DNA of 64,000 nucleotides, taken from Paenibacillus albicereus. Lineage in GTDB: Bacteria; Bacillota; Bacilli; Paenibacillales; Paenibacillaceae. The stretch spans positions 2,070,001 to 2,134,000 of the forward strand of contig NZ_CP051428.1 of assembly GCF_012676905.1 (NCBI RefSeq), read 5' to 3'. Positions 52,001 through 60,012 of this stretch are shown piece after piece. Within the stretch, counting starts at the first letter, position 1. Every line of letters starts with the position of its first letter. The notes under the pieces were generated by a model. The model saw only the letters and a list, made by a program, of their open reading frames with translations. It did not search any database and had not been told where the DNA came from. A program made the position numbers and the translations under genes.

Positions 52001-53624
52001 CAAGACGCCGGCCTACGAGGCGGATGACGGCCAGTACCGCATCAATTTCAACAATGTCCGCACGACAGGCGGCCATGCCAGTCATGACAACTACGCCTCG
52101 GCGGTCCGGATCGTCGAAGGCGGCTACGAGGTCGAGGCGAGCATCGCGCTGGATACGATCCAGCCGGCCGCAGGCGCGTTCATCGGCTTCGACCTGCAGG
52201 TGAACAACGATGAGACGGGGAGCGGCGTCCGTTATTCCGTCAAGAACTGGGCGGACGGCTCTGGCCAGTCCTATCAGGATACGAGCGGCCTCGGCATCCT
52301 GGAGCTGGCCGAGGCCGCCCAGCCGGGCCAGCCGGAGCAGCCGGAGCAGCCGGAGCAGCCAGGACAGCCGGGCCAGCCGGGCCAGCCAGGACAGCCGGGT
52401 CAGCCGGAGCCGACTCCGGTCGTCCAGCCTCCGGCGACGAGCTCGCCGTCCGCTTCTCCGGCACCGACGCCGATCGTCGAGTCGGGAGCATCCGGTGCCG
52501 TCGTCCAGCTGACCGATGCGTACCTGCGCCGCCTGCTCGAATCGGCGGCTGCGGGCGAGGCAGGCGGCCGGACGATCGCCGTCGATCTGGCCGCGCTGTC
52601 CAAGACCGACGCTTTCGAGGTCAGGCTGCCGGCGGGCTGGTTGGCCGGACCGGAGCTGCTGGCGCTGAAGCTGGACACGGGCTTCGCGGCCGTCACGCTT
52701 CCGGGACAGCTGCTGCAAGACGCCGGACTGGCGCCTGATCGCACCGTGACGCTGCGGATCGCCAAGGTCTCTGCGCTCGGAGCGCCGTGGAGCTCCGGCT
52801 TCGCGGGCTTGCCGGCGCTGCAGTGGAGCCTGGAGGCGGACGGTCGCCAGATTCCTCGGAGCGCCGCAGCCGGAGCCTCCGCCGTGTTGTCCGTACCGCC
52901 AGGAGGAGCGGCGATCGCCTCTCCCCATGCGGCGTCGATCCGGTTCCGCGACGGAGCGGGCGCGACCGTGCCGGTCCTCCGCTCCGCTTATGACCCGGCC
53001 GCGGCCGCGATCCGGTTTCCGCTCTCGGGCTCAGGCCTATATGCGATGACGGCGCAATCGGCATCCTTCTCCGATCTGTCCGCCGCCGAATGGGCGAGGG
53101 AAGCGGTCGAGACGTTCGCCGCGCGCGGATTGATCCAAGGCACCGGAGCCGGCGCCTACTCGCCGTCGGCGCCGATCCGCCGCGCGGATTACGTATCGCT
53201 GCTGCTGCGCCTGCTTGAGCTTGAGCTCAAGGGCGCGGCGGCAAGCGCGGGAGCGCCGTTCGCCGACGTACCGGCGAACGCGCCGTACGCCGCCGAGCTG
53301 CGCGCGGCCAAGGAGCTCGGCATCGCAAGCGGCCAAGGCGGCGGCACGTTCCGGCCGCAAGCCTCGCTCAGCCGCCAGGAGATGATGGCGCTGACCGTCC
53401 GCGCCCTGCAGGCCGCCGGGCTGAAGCTGGAAGGCGGCAGCGGGCTGGCGGACTTCAAGGATGCCGGCCAGGTAGCGGCCTATGCTCGCGCGGACGCGGA
53501 GAAGCTGGTCGCAGCGGGACTCATCCGCGGCGACGAAGCGGGCCGCTTGAACCCGGCCGGCGCGCTCACGCGCGCCGAAGCGGCGGTCCTTCTGCATGCG
53601 GCGTGGAAGTTGCTCTTGCCATGA
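49092..53624 (+). CDS. Multidomain endo-1,4-beta-xylanase with SLH anchor
   Basis: This 1510-residue secreted enzyme has a signal peptide (about 1-35). Two N-terminal carbohydrate-binding modules (about 57-205 and 217-360) repeat YGFEDGTTMGWS and FGFEDGTTMGWG. A GH10 xylanase domain (about 368-720) has acid/base E511 in DWDVVNEVID and nucleophile E618 in LTELDVSVY. Two CBM9-like modules (about 737-1073) follow, then a Gln-Pro-Glu/Gly linker (about 1076-1106), a domain I do not recognise, and three SLH repeats (from about 1323) that bind cell-wall polymers. ATG 49092 is used because AAGGAGGGG (49073-49081) precedes it. It digests xylan at the cell surface. Confidence 0.93.
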   Translation: MLSLWKKTGRRALALALAALLLAPQVGMPGPQSARASAATAAGALAASTSTATGAVYGFEDGTTMGWSLFNCGSGAGALSVSGEQAAGGQASLKLSNRISKTCSPSLELNSLLQEGHAYKISLKTRLAEGSDQAHVTMRTTGQSNNYTWIIGNHSVSDAGWTTLSVDSYTRPPGSSQMTLYVETAASTADLYVDDVEIVDLTAEPQQPSEPGEATAIEFGFEDGTTMGWGPRGGETVAVSSEAARAGTYSIKASGRTESWNGPNRDLLGQLQPSVPYTVTAYVKLAAAPPQPSTVRLSMENKASGGDAKYTTLASASVSGTDWVQLKGTFSYAGALETLKLYVETTSAEEAFYVDDVSIAPPAPASIEKDLPSLKEAYAPYFRIGAAVTNGQLSGVHKELLDRHYNSIVAENVMKPAYLSQGYDRFDWTEADVLANYIRAEKQAGRDVNLRFHTLLWHSQGSDWMLQDGSGQFLAPTPENKALVLDRLRNYIAAAVERYKDVVTDWDVVNEVIDEGRPDGMRDSQWYRITGLDFIRTAFQTAREHAPDAKLYINDYGTQNAKKRDFLYDLVVRLRAEGVPIDGVGHQTHINISGPSVAEIVESIRKFGAAGFDNQLTELDVSVYTNNTDVYQTVPQALLDKQGYRYKELFDALKKVDDEGKRNGAPDGYISNVTFWGIADDHTWLHDRPSGTGRQDAPFAFDKSYKAKPAYWGMIDPSRLPVVGKSAVSRQGAPGGGGIEDLAWRKTPAQKTEEIGTLQASFKTLWDGSRLHVQADVRDASASGGDKVELFLKDGGPALARTVARGSGATAEVEGGYIVQTTFELSSPLQAGAKLKFDLRVTDTGVNDGSEQGSNGAIVSWSDPRSAQEVDDLGYGELTLASAAKEAKARYGTPVIDGVAEDVWQQAEELSTDVAVEGPAGMGAVASFRTLWDESHLYVHAFVQDALLSDASVNAWEQDSIEIFVDPNNGKTPAYEADDGQYRINFNNVRTTGGHASHDNYASAVRIVEGGYEVEASIALDTIQPAAGAFIGFDLQVNNDETGSGVRYSVKNWADGSGQSYQDTSGLGILELAEAAQPGQPEQPEQPEQPGQPGQPGQPGQPGQPEPTPVVQPPATSSPSASPAPTPIVESGASGAVVQLTDAYLRRLLESAAAGEAGGRTIAVDLAALSKTDAFEVRLPAGWLAGPELLALKLDTGFAAVTLPGQLLQDAGLAPDRTVTLRIAKVSALGAPWSSGFAGLPALQWSLEADGRQIPRSAAAGASAVLSVPPGGAAIASPHAASIRFRDGAGATVPVLRSAYDPAAAAIRFPLSGSGLYAMTAQSASFSDLSAAEWAREAVETFAARGLIQGTGAGAYSPSAPIRRADYVSLLLRLLELELKGAAASAGAPFADVPANAPYAAELRAAKELGIASGQGGGTFRPQASLSRQEMMALTVRALQAAGLKLEGGSGLADFKDAGQVAAYARADAEKLVAAGLIRGDEAGRLNPAGALTRAEAAVLLHAAWKLLLP
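52318..52410 (+). repeat. In-gene repeat coding for the Gln-Pro linker
   Basis: About ten units of 9 bp (CAGCCGGAG or CAGCCGGGC, varying) encode a flexible Gln-Pro-Glu/Gly linker between the CBM9 modules and the C-terminal part of the xylanase. Such units change copy number easily. Confidence 0.8.
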
Positions 53625-53645
53625 TGCCGCAGGCCATATAAAAGC

Positions 53646-53692
53646 AAAGCCGTCCCAAGGTCGATCCAATGGACCTTGGGACGGCTTTTTTT
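53646..53692 (+). terminator. Strong terminator after the xylanase gene
   Basis: A perfect 17-bp stem (53646-53662 with 53672-53688) closes a 9-nt loop and is followed by T-rich sequence. Confidence 0.9.
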
Positions 53693-53710
53693 GGTGAAGG
53701 ATTGTCCAAG

Positions 53711-54475
53711 CGGAACGGGAGGAGTTGCGCGGAAAAACCGAGTGATTCGGGTGCAGATGATGCGGAACGGGGCAGTTGCGCGGAAAAACCGAGTAATTCG
53801 GGTGAAGATGATGCGGAACGGGGGCAGTTGCGCGGAAAAACCGAGTGATTCGGGTGCAGATGATGCGGAACGGGGCAGTTGCGCGGAGAAACCGAGTGAT
53901 TCGGGTGCAGATGATGCGGAACGGGAGGAGTTGCGCGGAAAAACCGAGTGATTCGGGTGCAGATGATGCGGAACGGGAGAAGTTGCGCGGAAAAACCGAG
54001 TGATTCGGGTGCAGATGATGCGGAACGGGGGCAGTTGCGCGGAGAAACCGAGTAATTCGGGTGTGTAGGAAGCGGAACGGAGAGCGTTGCGCGGAGAAAC
54101 CGAGTGATTCGGGTGCAGATGATGCGGAACGGGAGGAGTTGCGCGGAAAAACCGAGTGATTCGGGTGCAGATGATGCGGAACGGGAGAAGTTGCGCGGAA
54201 AAACCGAGTGATTCGGGTGCAGATGATGCGGAACGGGGGCAGTTGCGCGGAGAAACCGAGTAAATCGGGTGCAGATGATGCGGAACGGAGGGAGTTGCGC
54301 GGAGGAACCGAGTAATTCGGGTGCGGATGATGCGGAACGGGGCAGTTACGCGGAAAAACCGAGCAATTCAGGTGCAGATGATGCGGAACGGGAGGAGTTG
54401 CGCGGAGAAACCGAGTCATTCGGGTACAGATGATGCGGAACAGGAGGAGTTGCGCGGAGAAACCGAGTCATTCGA
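53711..54475. repeat. Minisatellite: fifteen tandem units of 51-52 bp
   Basis: The core GTTGCGCGGAAAAACCGAG recurs with TTGCGC (one TTACGC) at 53725, 53776, 53828, 53879, 53931, 53983, 54035, 54087, 54139, 54191, 54243, 54295, 54346, 54398 and 54450. Spacing is 51 or 52 bp throughout. Units end in TTCGGGTGCAGATGATGCGG and ACGGGAGGA or ACGGGGGCA; one unit (54061-54080) has a diverged middle. There are no unique spacers, so it is not a CRISPR array. The unit length is not a multiple of three, so it is not a protein repeat. It fills the gap between the xylanase and flavoprotein genes; 54,476-54,700 shows nothing else. Confidence 0.92.
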
Positions 54476-54701
54476 CTCTCTCTTAGTCAAACGGCACAAA
54501 GCGGCGGCATCCGGTTACAAGATTGCCCGGCAACTCTTTACGCATGATGTCATAAAATATAACATAGAAACATCATAGAAACCGTTGCGAAGAGCAACTT
54601 CCGGCTGCGAGGCGGATCCGAACAGCCAAAGACAACCAGCGGCGGCAGAAAGGCTCCCTTTGAGCCGGCCGGCAAGCGGAACGAGAAAGGATCGATGCGG
54701 G

Positions 54702-56132
54702 ATGAGCCTTGAGCAATTGAACGCCCGGGTCAGGCGCGACCTGTCGTATATCGCCTTCGGCGGAGCGAACTGGGTGCGGCCCAGAACCCATATCGACGGC
54801 CATGTGTACGACGTAGCCATCATCGGCGGCGGCCAGAGCGGCCTCGGAGCTGCCTTCGCTTTAATGAAGGAACGCGTCTCCAACCTCATCGTTCTCGATG
54901 AGAATCCCGAAGGCCGCGAAGGGCCTTGGGATACGTACGCGCGCATGAATACGCTCCGCACGCCCAAGCATCTGCCTTCCATCGATCTCGGCGTTCCTGC
55001 GCTCACATTCCGCTCCTGGTGGGAGGCGCAGGCGGGCGAGGAGGGCTGGCAGGCGATCGACAAGATTCCGCGCGGGGACTGGATGAACTACTTGCGCTGG
55101 TACCGAAGGGTGCTGAATCTGCCTGTCGTCAACGAGACGAGGCTGACGCTCGTCGAGCCGTTCGAGGACGGACTCCACCGGCTGCATCTCGAAGGCAAAG
55201 GAGCGCCGTCTCCGCATCTGCTTGCCCGCAAGGTCATCCTCGCGACCGGCATTCAGGGCGGAGGAGAGTGGCATGTGCCCCCGCTGGTGTCGCGGCAGGT
55301 GCCAAGGGAGCGATATGCCCATACGTCCGAAGCGATCGACTTCGAGCCGCTCCGCGGCAAGCGGATCGCCGTGCTCGGCGGAGGGGCGTCGGCGTTCGAC
55401 AACGCCGGCTTCGCCTTGGCCGAGGGCGTCGCGGAGGCGCATGTATTCGTCCGCCGGACAGAGCTGCCGCGCATCAATCCGATCCGGCAGATGGAGCATT
55501 CGGGCATGATCGAGCATTTTCCGCGGCTGTCCGACGAGGACAAGTACGCGGTCATGGCGCATTTCTTCCGGCACAACCAGCCCCCCACCAACGATACGTT
55601 CCAGCGGGCGGCATCCCAGCCCGGCTTCCGGCTGCATGTCGGAGCGCCTTGGCTCGGCATCCGGATGGAAGGAGACCTCGCCGTCGTGACGACTCCGCAG
55701 GGCGAGTCCGCCTTCGACTTCCTGCTCATTAGCACCGGGCTGCTGACCGATCCGGCCCTGCGTCCCGAGCTGCGGCTCGTCGAGAAGCATATTGCCCGGT
55801 GGGGCGATCGCTATGTCCCGCCGGCCCGGACCGCGAGTCCGACGCTCGATGCCCATCCGTACCTGACGCCGGGCTTCGCCTTCACGAGCCGGGACCCGGA
55901 GGGAGAGGCGCTGCTGCACGGCCTCTACACGTTCAACTACTCCGCGCTCATCAGCTGCGGACTGTCCGCCTCGGCGCTGTCAGGCATGCGCCATGCGATT
56001 CCGAAGCTGGCGGCGTCCGTGGCGGGTGAGCTGTTCCTGGACGACCGAGAGCAGATCCTGGACGAATTCTACCGGTACGACGAGCTGGAATTCACCGGCT
56101 GGATGGAACCGACGGCAGAGCCGAAAGCATGA
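54702..56132 (+). CDS. FAD/NAD(P)-binding oxidoreductase
   Basis: This 476-residue flavoprotein has an N-terminal FAD motif VAIIGGGQSGLGAAFAL and a second dinucleotide motif IAVLGGGASAFDNAGFAL. The part between (LRTPKHLPSIDLGVPALTF) recalls flavin monooxygenases or lysine/ornithine N-hydroxylases. The substrate is unknown. ATG 54702 is chosen with GAAAGGA upstream; the longer frame to 54585 lacks a site. It stands alone between the minisatellite and a terminator. Confidence 0.8.
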   Translation: MSLEQLNARVRRDLSYIAFGGANWVRPRTHIDGHVYDVAIIGGGQSGLGAAFALMKERVSNLIVLDENPEGREGPWDTYARMNTLRTPKHLPSIDLGVPALTFRSWWEAQAGEEGWQAIDKIPRGDWMNYLRWYRRVLNLPVVNETRLTLVEPFEDGLHRLHLEGKGAPSPHLLARKVILATGIQGGGEWHVPPLVSRQVPRERYAHTSEAIDFEPLRGKRIAVLGGGASAFDNAGFALAEGVAEAHVFVRRTELPRINPIRQMEHSGMIEHFPRLSDEDKYAVMAHFFRHNQPPTNDTFQRAASQPGFRLHVGAPWLGIRMEGDLAVVTTPQGESAFDFLLISTGLLTDPALRPELRLVEKHIARWGDRYVPPARTASPTLDAHPYLTPGFAFTSRDPEGEALLHGLYTFNYSALISCGLSASALSGMRHAIPKLAASVAGELFLDDREQILDEFYRYDELEFTGWMEPTAEPKA

Positions 56133-56172
56133 CCGCTGCCATCGCCGGACCTAACGCCGAACGGCGATCCTC

Positions 56173-56203
56173 AAGACCTTCGCGCCTGCGCGAGGGTCTT
56201 TTT
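56173..56203 (+). terminator. Terminator after the flavoprotein gene
   Basis: AAGACCTTCGCGC (56173-56185) and GCGCGAGGGTCTT (56188-56200) form a 13-bp stem with one G-T pair, followed by T residues. Confidence 0.85.
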
Positions 56204-56319
56204 GCGCGAGCGGCTGCGGCAGCCGATCCCTCGGGCAAGCTGCGGGCGGCGGATGACGGATAAGGCGATCTTACTGCGGACGAACCGCGATGCCAAATAA
56301 AAATCCCGTAAAAAAGCGT

Positions 56320-56976
56320 TCATCCGCGGCTGGCTCGCCAGTAGGCCGGGAAAGCGGGATCGACGACCACACCGCGCCGCACCAGAAACGTCCGGCTGAC
56401 GCCCCCGTCCCGGACCTTGATCCAGCCGTTGTCGAAGTCGGTGCTGCGATGGCGGAAAAAGACGCCGCTCAAGCTGCCCTGATGCCTCGTCCGCTGGATG
56501 ACGAACTCGCCGTCCGTCTCGGCGACCTCGACGTACACGCCTCGATCATGCGCCTGCTCCAGCTCCCGGTCCATCCGCTGGACCGCGACGATATGCAGGT
56601 CGGTCGCCCCGATCCGCCGCAGCAGCGCGTCCGCGAACGAGCCGCGGAGCCGCTCCAGCAGGCGCGGCGACGCCGGCTGGCCGACGACGACCTGCGTCAT
56701 GCCGGCGCGCAGCGCCGTTTCGGCGATGAGGTCGGCCGGCTTGCGCCCGGCCGCCGGCAGCGCCAGGAATTCCGCGCCGACGGAGCTTGCCGCCTTTTTC
56801 CAAGCGCCGAGCCAGCGCTCCTGCTCCGGGCCGAGCGCCTCCTCCGCCGCCGGCAGCACGGTGAGCACGAGCAGCCGGCCTCTCGCCGCCGCGGCCAGCT
56901 CGGCGCCGCGCCGGATGAGCCGCTCCCCGTGCGGACCGAACGAGACGCACACCAGAATCGATTCTTTCGCGGACAT
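56320..56976 (-). CDS. UspA-like protein divergent from kdp
   Basis: This 218-residue protein has a universal-stress-protein fold similar to the Usp domain of KdpD. ILVCVSFGPHGERLIRRGAE is the first strand and helix, and QVVVGQPASPRLLERLRGS corresponds to the nucleotide-binding GxxG-region. The C-terminal third (EFVIQRTRHQGSLSGVFF) is different and basic. ATG 56976 is used because AAGGAG at 56985-56990 gives proper spacing. Its position back to back with the kdp leader suggests a link with potassium or osmotic stress. Confidence 0.7.
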   Translation of the reverse strand: MSAKESILVCVSFGPHGERLIRRGAELAAAARGRLLVLTVLPAAEEALGPEQERWLGAWKKAASSVGAEFLALPAAGRKPADLIAETALRAGMTQVVVGQPASPRLLERLRGSFADALLRRIGATDLHIVAVQRMDRELEQAHDRGVYVEVAETDGEFVIQRTRHQGSLSGVFFRHRSTDFDNGWIKVRDGGVSRTFLVRRGVVVDPAFPAYWRASRG

Positions 56977-57319
56977 GTCCATCACTCCTTGATCCAAGTT
57001 GCCGCCTATCCTAATCGACGGGCGGAGCGGATGTAAAAAATCGCGGGGAGCGAATCCGGTCCTAACAGCTCATGTAAGCGCGACCAAAAGGCCGTTTCGC
57101 AAGCAAGCGCCCGTCCCTTCTGGCCGGAGTCGATTTGGACGGGAAATCGAAAACGAGAGATATCAAGAGATTTGGAGAGAAAAACGGAGATATGATGCAG
57201 CCGAGAATCCTAGAAGCTGGTTTCGTACCGATTTTCTGGCGATGCTTCGGCTTTACTTTGCGAAAAGTCCGGGTGTAAGATTCGACTCAAGCAATCCAGA
57301 CCAGCTTTTGACAACGCCG
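56977..57319. other. Leader and promoter region before the kdp riboswitch
   Basis: No gene is seen. The region must hold divergent promoters for the Usp-like gene and for kdp. A TTGACA occurs at 57308-57313 but lacks an obvious matching -10. Confidence 0.4.
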
Positions 57320-57490
57320 AGTTTCCGAAACGGGAAACGGGGGAACCAAACGGAGAGGCCAGAGCCGATGTGAGAGTCGGCACGGGCCGCTCCAGGGGTG
57401 AATCCCGGAGGAATGGAGCCATGGACTCCATCCTCCGAGTAGGGCGACTCTCACCGTCCGAATCCGACAGCTAACCTCGTAGGCGCAAGG
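57320..57490 (+). promoter_or_regulatory. c-di-AMP (ydaO/yuaA) riboswitch
   Basis: The conserved blocks appear in order: AACGGGGGAACC, GGGGTGAATCC, a hairpin with CATGGACTCCATCC, GTAGGGCGACTCTCACC and CCGAATCCGACAGCTAACCT-CGTAGGCG. This is the ydaO-type aptamer that binds cyclic di-AMP and usually turns off potassium-uptake genes. A terminator follows at 57556. Confidence 0.92.
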
Positions 57491-57555
57491 ACACGGCACG
57501 CTTGACGCGCCGCGCTCCGATCGGGAGAGAGGATGATGACGCTTGTGATCTGACC

Positions 57556-57600
57556 AAGACCACAGGGGCCGCTGCCTCTGTGGTCTTTTGCGCGCTTTTT
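57556..57600 (+). terminator. Riboswitch expression-platform terminator
   Basis: AAGACCACAG (57556-57565) and CTGTGGTCTT (57578-57587) form a 10-bp stem with inner GGC/GCC pairing. T-rich sequence follows. It lies 62 bp before the first kdp-leader gene. Confidence 0.85.
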
Positions 57601-57661
57601 TCCCATGGCGGACGACGGTCCGCCGCTGTCCGCCGCCCCTGACCCCCGAAGGAGAAGCACC

Positions 57662-58108
57662 ATGGATCAAGACCCGCAAACTACCCTCGTCTCGCCGGCG
57701 ACCCCGGCAGGCGAGCGGTTCCTGATACAGCTGCAGCATCTGCGGATGCCCTGCGCGGCCATCGTCAACAGCAGCCGCGAGCGCAAGCGGCTCGAGAGCC
57801 TCGGCATCCGTCAAATCATGCAAATCGATACGGCGGAAAAGGACCGCAATCCGATCCCGGACTGCCGGGTCGGGAACGTCTATCTGTTCGAGAGCAGCCT
57901 GGCGCTCTGCTGCCGCTACGTGCAGATCTGCCGCGACTGGACCGGTCGCCGCCTGTTCGTCGTCACGCAAGGAAGAAGCTCGCGAGGCGTGTATCAAGCG
58001 CTCGGAGCCGATCATGTCATTCATACAAACGGCCGGGACGTCTTCTACCTCATTCAGGAGGAGGCGGGCCGCGAGCTCGACACGATGAAAAAGGAGCCGT
58101 TCTCATGA
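57662..58108 (+). CDS. Conserved protein at the head of the kdp operon
   Basis: This 148-residue protein (MDQDPQTTLVSPATPAGERF at the start) has Rossmann-like alternation with Cys residues (CAAIVNSSRERKRLESLGI, CCRYVQICRDW) and FVVTQGRSSRGVYQALGAD. No family is named with confidence; a TrkA-like or nucleotide-sensing role is possible. ATG 57662 follows GAAGGAG. The end overlaps the next small ORF by 4 nt. It lies under c-di-AMP riboswitch control. Confidence 0.6.
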   Translation: MDQDPQTTLVSPATPAGERFLIQLQHLRMPCAAIVNSSRERKRLESLGIRQIMQIDTAEKDRNPIPDCRVGNVYLFESSLALCCRYVQICRDWTGRRLFVVTQGRSSRGVYQALGADHVIHTNGRDVFYLIQEEAGRELDTMKKEPFS

Positions 58109-58212
58109 TGGATATCGCCATGCTCGCCCTGTTCGCCGGATTGACTGCCGCCATGCTGGCGCTTCTCGCCTGGTGCGGCAAAGAGATGCAGGAAGGAAGC
58201 GAAAAACGATGA
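58105..58212 (+). CDS. 35-residue single-span membrane peptide before kdpF
   Basis: ATG 58105 follows AAGGAGCC. The peptide has one hydrophobic helix (MLALFAGLTAAMLALLAW) and a short charged tail. Its stop overlaps the kdpF start (ATGATC) by 4 nt. It could be an additional KdpF-like subunit or a regulator of the pump; no family is named. Confidence 0.65.
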   Translation: MMDIAMLALFAGLTAAMLALLAWCGKEMQEGSEKR

Positions 58213-58289
58213 TCGCCTTGCTCTGGACGCTCGTCGCCGCCGTCTTCCTCTACCTCGTCTATGTGCTGCTTCACCCCGACCAATTCTGA
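58209..58289 (+). CDS. kdpF: Potassium-transporting ATPase subunit KdpF
   Basis: This 26-residue single helix (ALLWTLVAAVFLYLVYVLL, then HPDQF) matches KdpF, which stabilises the KdpFABC complex in the membrane. It overlaps the preceding ORF by 4 nt and lies 21 bp before kdpA. Confidence 0.9.
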   Translation: MIALLWTLVAAVFLYLVYVLLHPDQF

Positions 58290-58310
58290 CCCAAGAAGGA
58301 GCCACCTACG

Positions 58311-59981
58311 ATGATGGCAGGAATATCGATTGCAATCACGCTGCTGCTCGTGCTGCTGCTCGCCAAGCCGGCGGGCCTGTACCTGCACCGAGCGTACAGC
58401 CCGGAGCCTACCGCGCTGGACCGCGTCTTCGGTCCCGCCGAGCGGCTCCTCTACAGGATCGGGGGCATCAAGCCCGCCGTCCAAAGCTGGAAATCCTACG
58501 CCGCGGCTCTCGTCGTCAGCAACGGCGTCATGATCCTGCTCGTCTACCTCGTGTTCCGCACGCAGGGCCATCTGCCGCTGAACCCGAGCTCGATCGCGAA
58601 CATGGAGCCTAGGCTCGCGTTCAACACGGCGATCAGCTTCATGACCAACACGAACCTGCAGCATTACAGCGGCGAGAGCGGCTTGTCCTATCTGTCGCAG
58701 ATGATCGCCATCGTCTTCATGATGTTCGTCTCCCCGGCGACGGGGCTGTGCGCCGCGATGGCGTTCATGCGCGGCATCGCCGGCAAGCCGATGGGAAATT
58801 TCTTCGTCGATCTCGTCCGCTCGATCACGCGGGTGCTGCTGCCGATCGCCTTTGTCCTCGCCATCGTCTTCGTCGCGCTCGGCGTGCCCCAGACGCTGGA
58901 GCCGTCCGCCGCCGCGCAGACGCTGCAAGGCGAAGAGCAGACGATCGCGCGCGGACCGGTCGCCTCGCTGCTCGCCATCAAGGAGCTGGGCAACAACGGC
59001 GGCGGCCATATGGGCGTCAACTCGGCCCATCCGTTCGAGAATCCGAACGCGATCAGCAACCTGCTGCAGATGATGCTCATGCTGCTCGTGCCGACGGCGC
59101 TGCCGTTCGCCTACGGCAGGATGGTCGGCAATCCGAAGCAGGGACGGGTGCTGTTCGTGGCGATGGCGATGCTGTTCGTCGTCATGCTCGGCGTCTCGCT
59201 GTCGGCGGAGCGGGCCGGCAATCCGGCGATCGACGCGCTCGGCATCGACGCGAGCCAAGGCAGCATGGAGGGCAAGGAGACCCGGTTCGGCGTTCCGCTG
59301 ACTTCCTTGTACTCCGTCGTGACGACCGCCTCGGAGACGGGCGCCGTCAACGGCATGCACGACTCGCTGACGCCGATCGGCGGCATGGTGCCGCTGATGA
59401 ACATGATGCTCAATACGGTGTTCGGCGGCTCCGGCGTGGGCCTCATGAACGTGCTGCTGTACGCCCTGATGGCGGTGTTCCTCTCCGGCCTGATGGTCGG
59501 CCGGACGCCGGAATTCCTCGGCAAGAAGCTGGAGGGCCGGGAAATGAAGCTGATCGCGCTGACGCTGCTCGTGCAGCCTGCGCTCATCCTGCTGCCGACG
59601 GCGGCCGCTCTCTACGCCTATCCCGACACCATTTCCAATCCGGGCTATCACGGCCTGACCCAGGCGCTGTACGAGTTCACCTCGTCTGCGGCCAACAACG
59701 GCTCCGGCTTCGAGGGGCTCGGCGACAACACGCCGTTCTGGAATCTGAGCACCGGCATCGTCATGTATCTGGGCCGCTACATCTCCATCGTGACGCTGCT
59801 GGCGGTCGCCGGGTCGCTTGCGGCCAAAAAAGCCGTGCCGGAGACGATCGGAACGTTCCGCACCGATACGGCCACGTTCGGCGTCGTGTTCCTCGGCACC
59901 GTGCTCATCGTCGGCGCGCTGACGTACTTCCCGAGCCTCGTGCTGGGGCCGATCGCCGAGCAGCTCACGCTGAAGCCGTAG
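58311..59981 (+). CDS. kdpA: Potassium-binding subunit KdpA
   Basis: This 556-residue membrane protein forms the K+-selective channel of the KdpFABC pump. Selectivity-filter-like segments are [48 protein letters not shown] and [16 protein letters not shown]. About ten hydrophobic segments are seen. The start is ATG 58311 (58314 possible) behind AGAAGGAG. The length is as expected. Confidence 0.95.
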   Translation: MMAGISIAITLLLVLLLAKPAGLYLHRAYSPEPTALDRVFGPAERLLYRIGGIKPAVQSWKSYAAALVVSNGVMILLVYLVFRTQGHLPLNPSSIANMEPRLAFNTAISFMTNTNLQHYSGESGLSYLSQMIAIVFMMFVSPATGLCAAMAFMRGIAGKPMGNFFVDLVRSITRVLLPIAFVLAIVFVALGVPQTLEPSAAAQTLQGEEQTIARGPVASLLAIKELGNNGGGHMGVNSAHPFENPNAISNLLQMMLMLLVPTALPFAYGRMVGNPKQGRVLFVAMAMLFVVMLGVSLSAERAGNPAIDALGIDASQGSMEGKETRFGVPLTSLYSVVTTASETGAVNGMHDSLTPIGGMVPLMNMMLNTVFGGSGVGLMNVLLYALMAVFLSGLMVGRTPEFLGKKLEGREMKLIALTLLVQPALILLPTAAALYAYPDTISNPGYHGLTQALYEFTSSAANNGSGFEGLGDNTPFWNLSTGIVMYLGRYISIVTLLAVAGSLAAKKAVPETIGTFRTDTATFGVVFLGTVLIVGALTYFPSLVLGPIAEQLTLKP

Positions 59982-60012
59982 CCTAGCGGATAGAGAAGAG
60001 GAGAAACCGACC

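Noticed and set aside
53037-54419. Long minus-strand reading frame made of repeated Pro/His/Ser-rich blocks
   Set aside because: It is the minisatellite read as protein. The unit is 51-52 bp, not a multiple of three, and lacks stops in each frame; there is no ribosome site and the frame runs into the xylanase gene.
53711-54475. CRISPR array
   Set aside because: The units are contiguous, with no unique spacers, and no cas genes are near.
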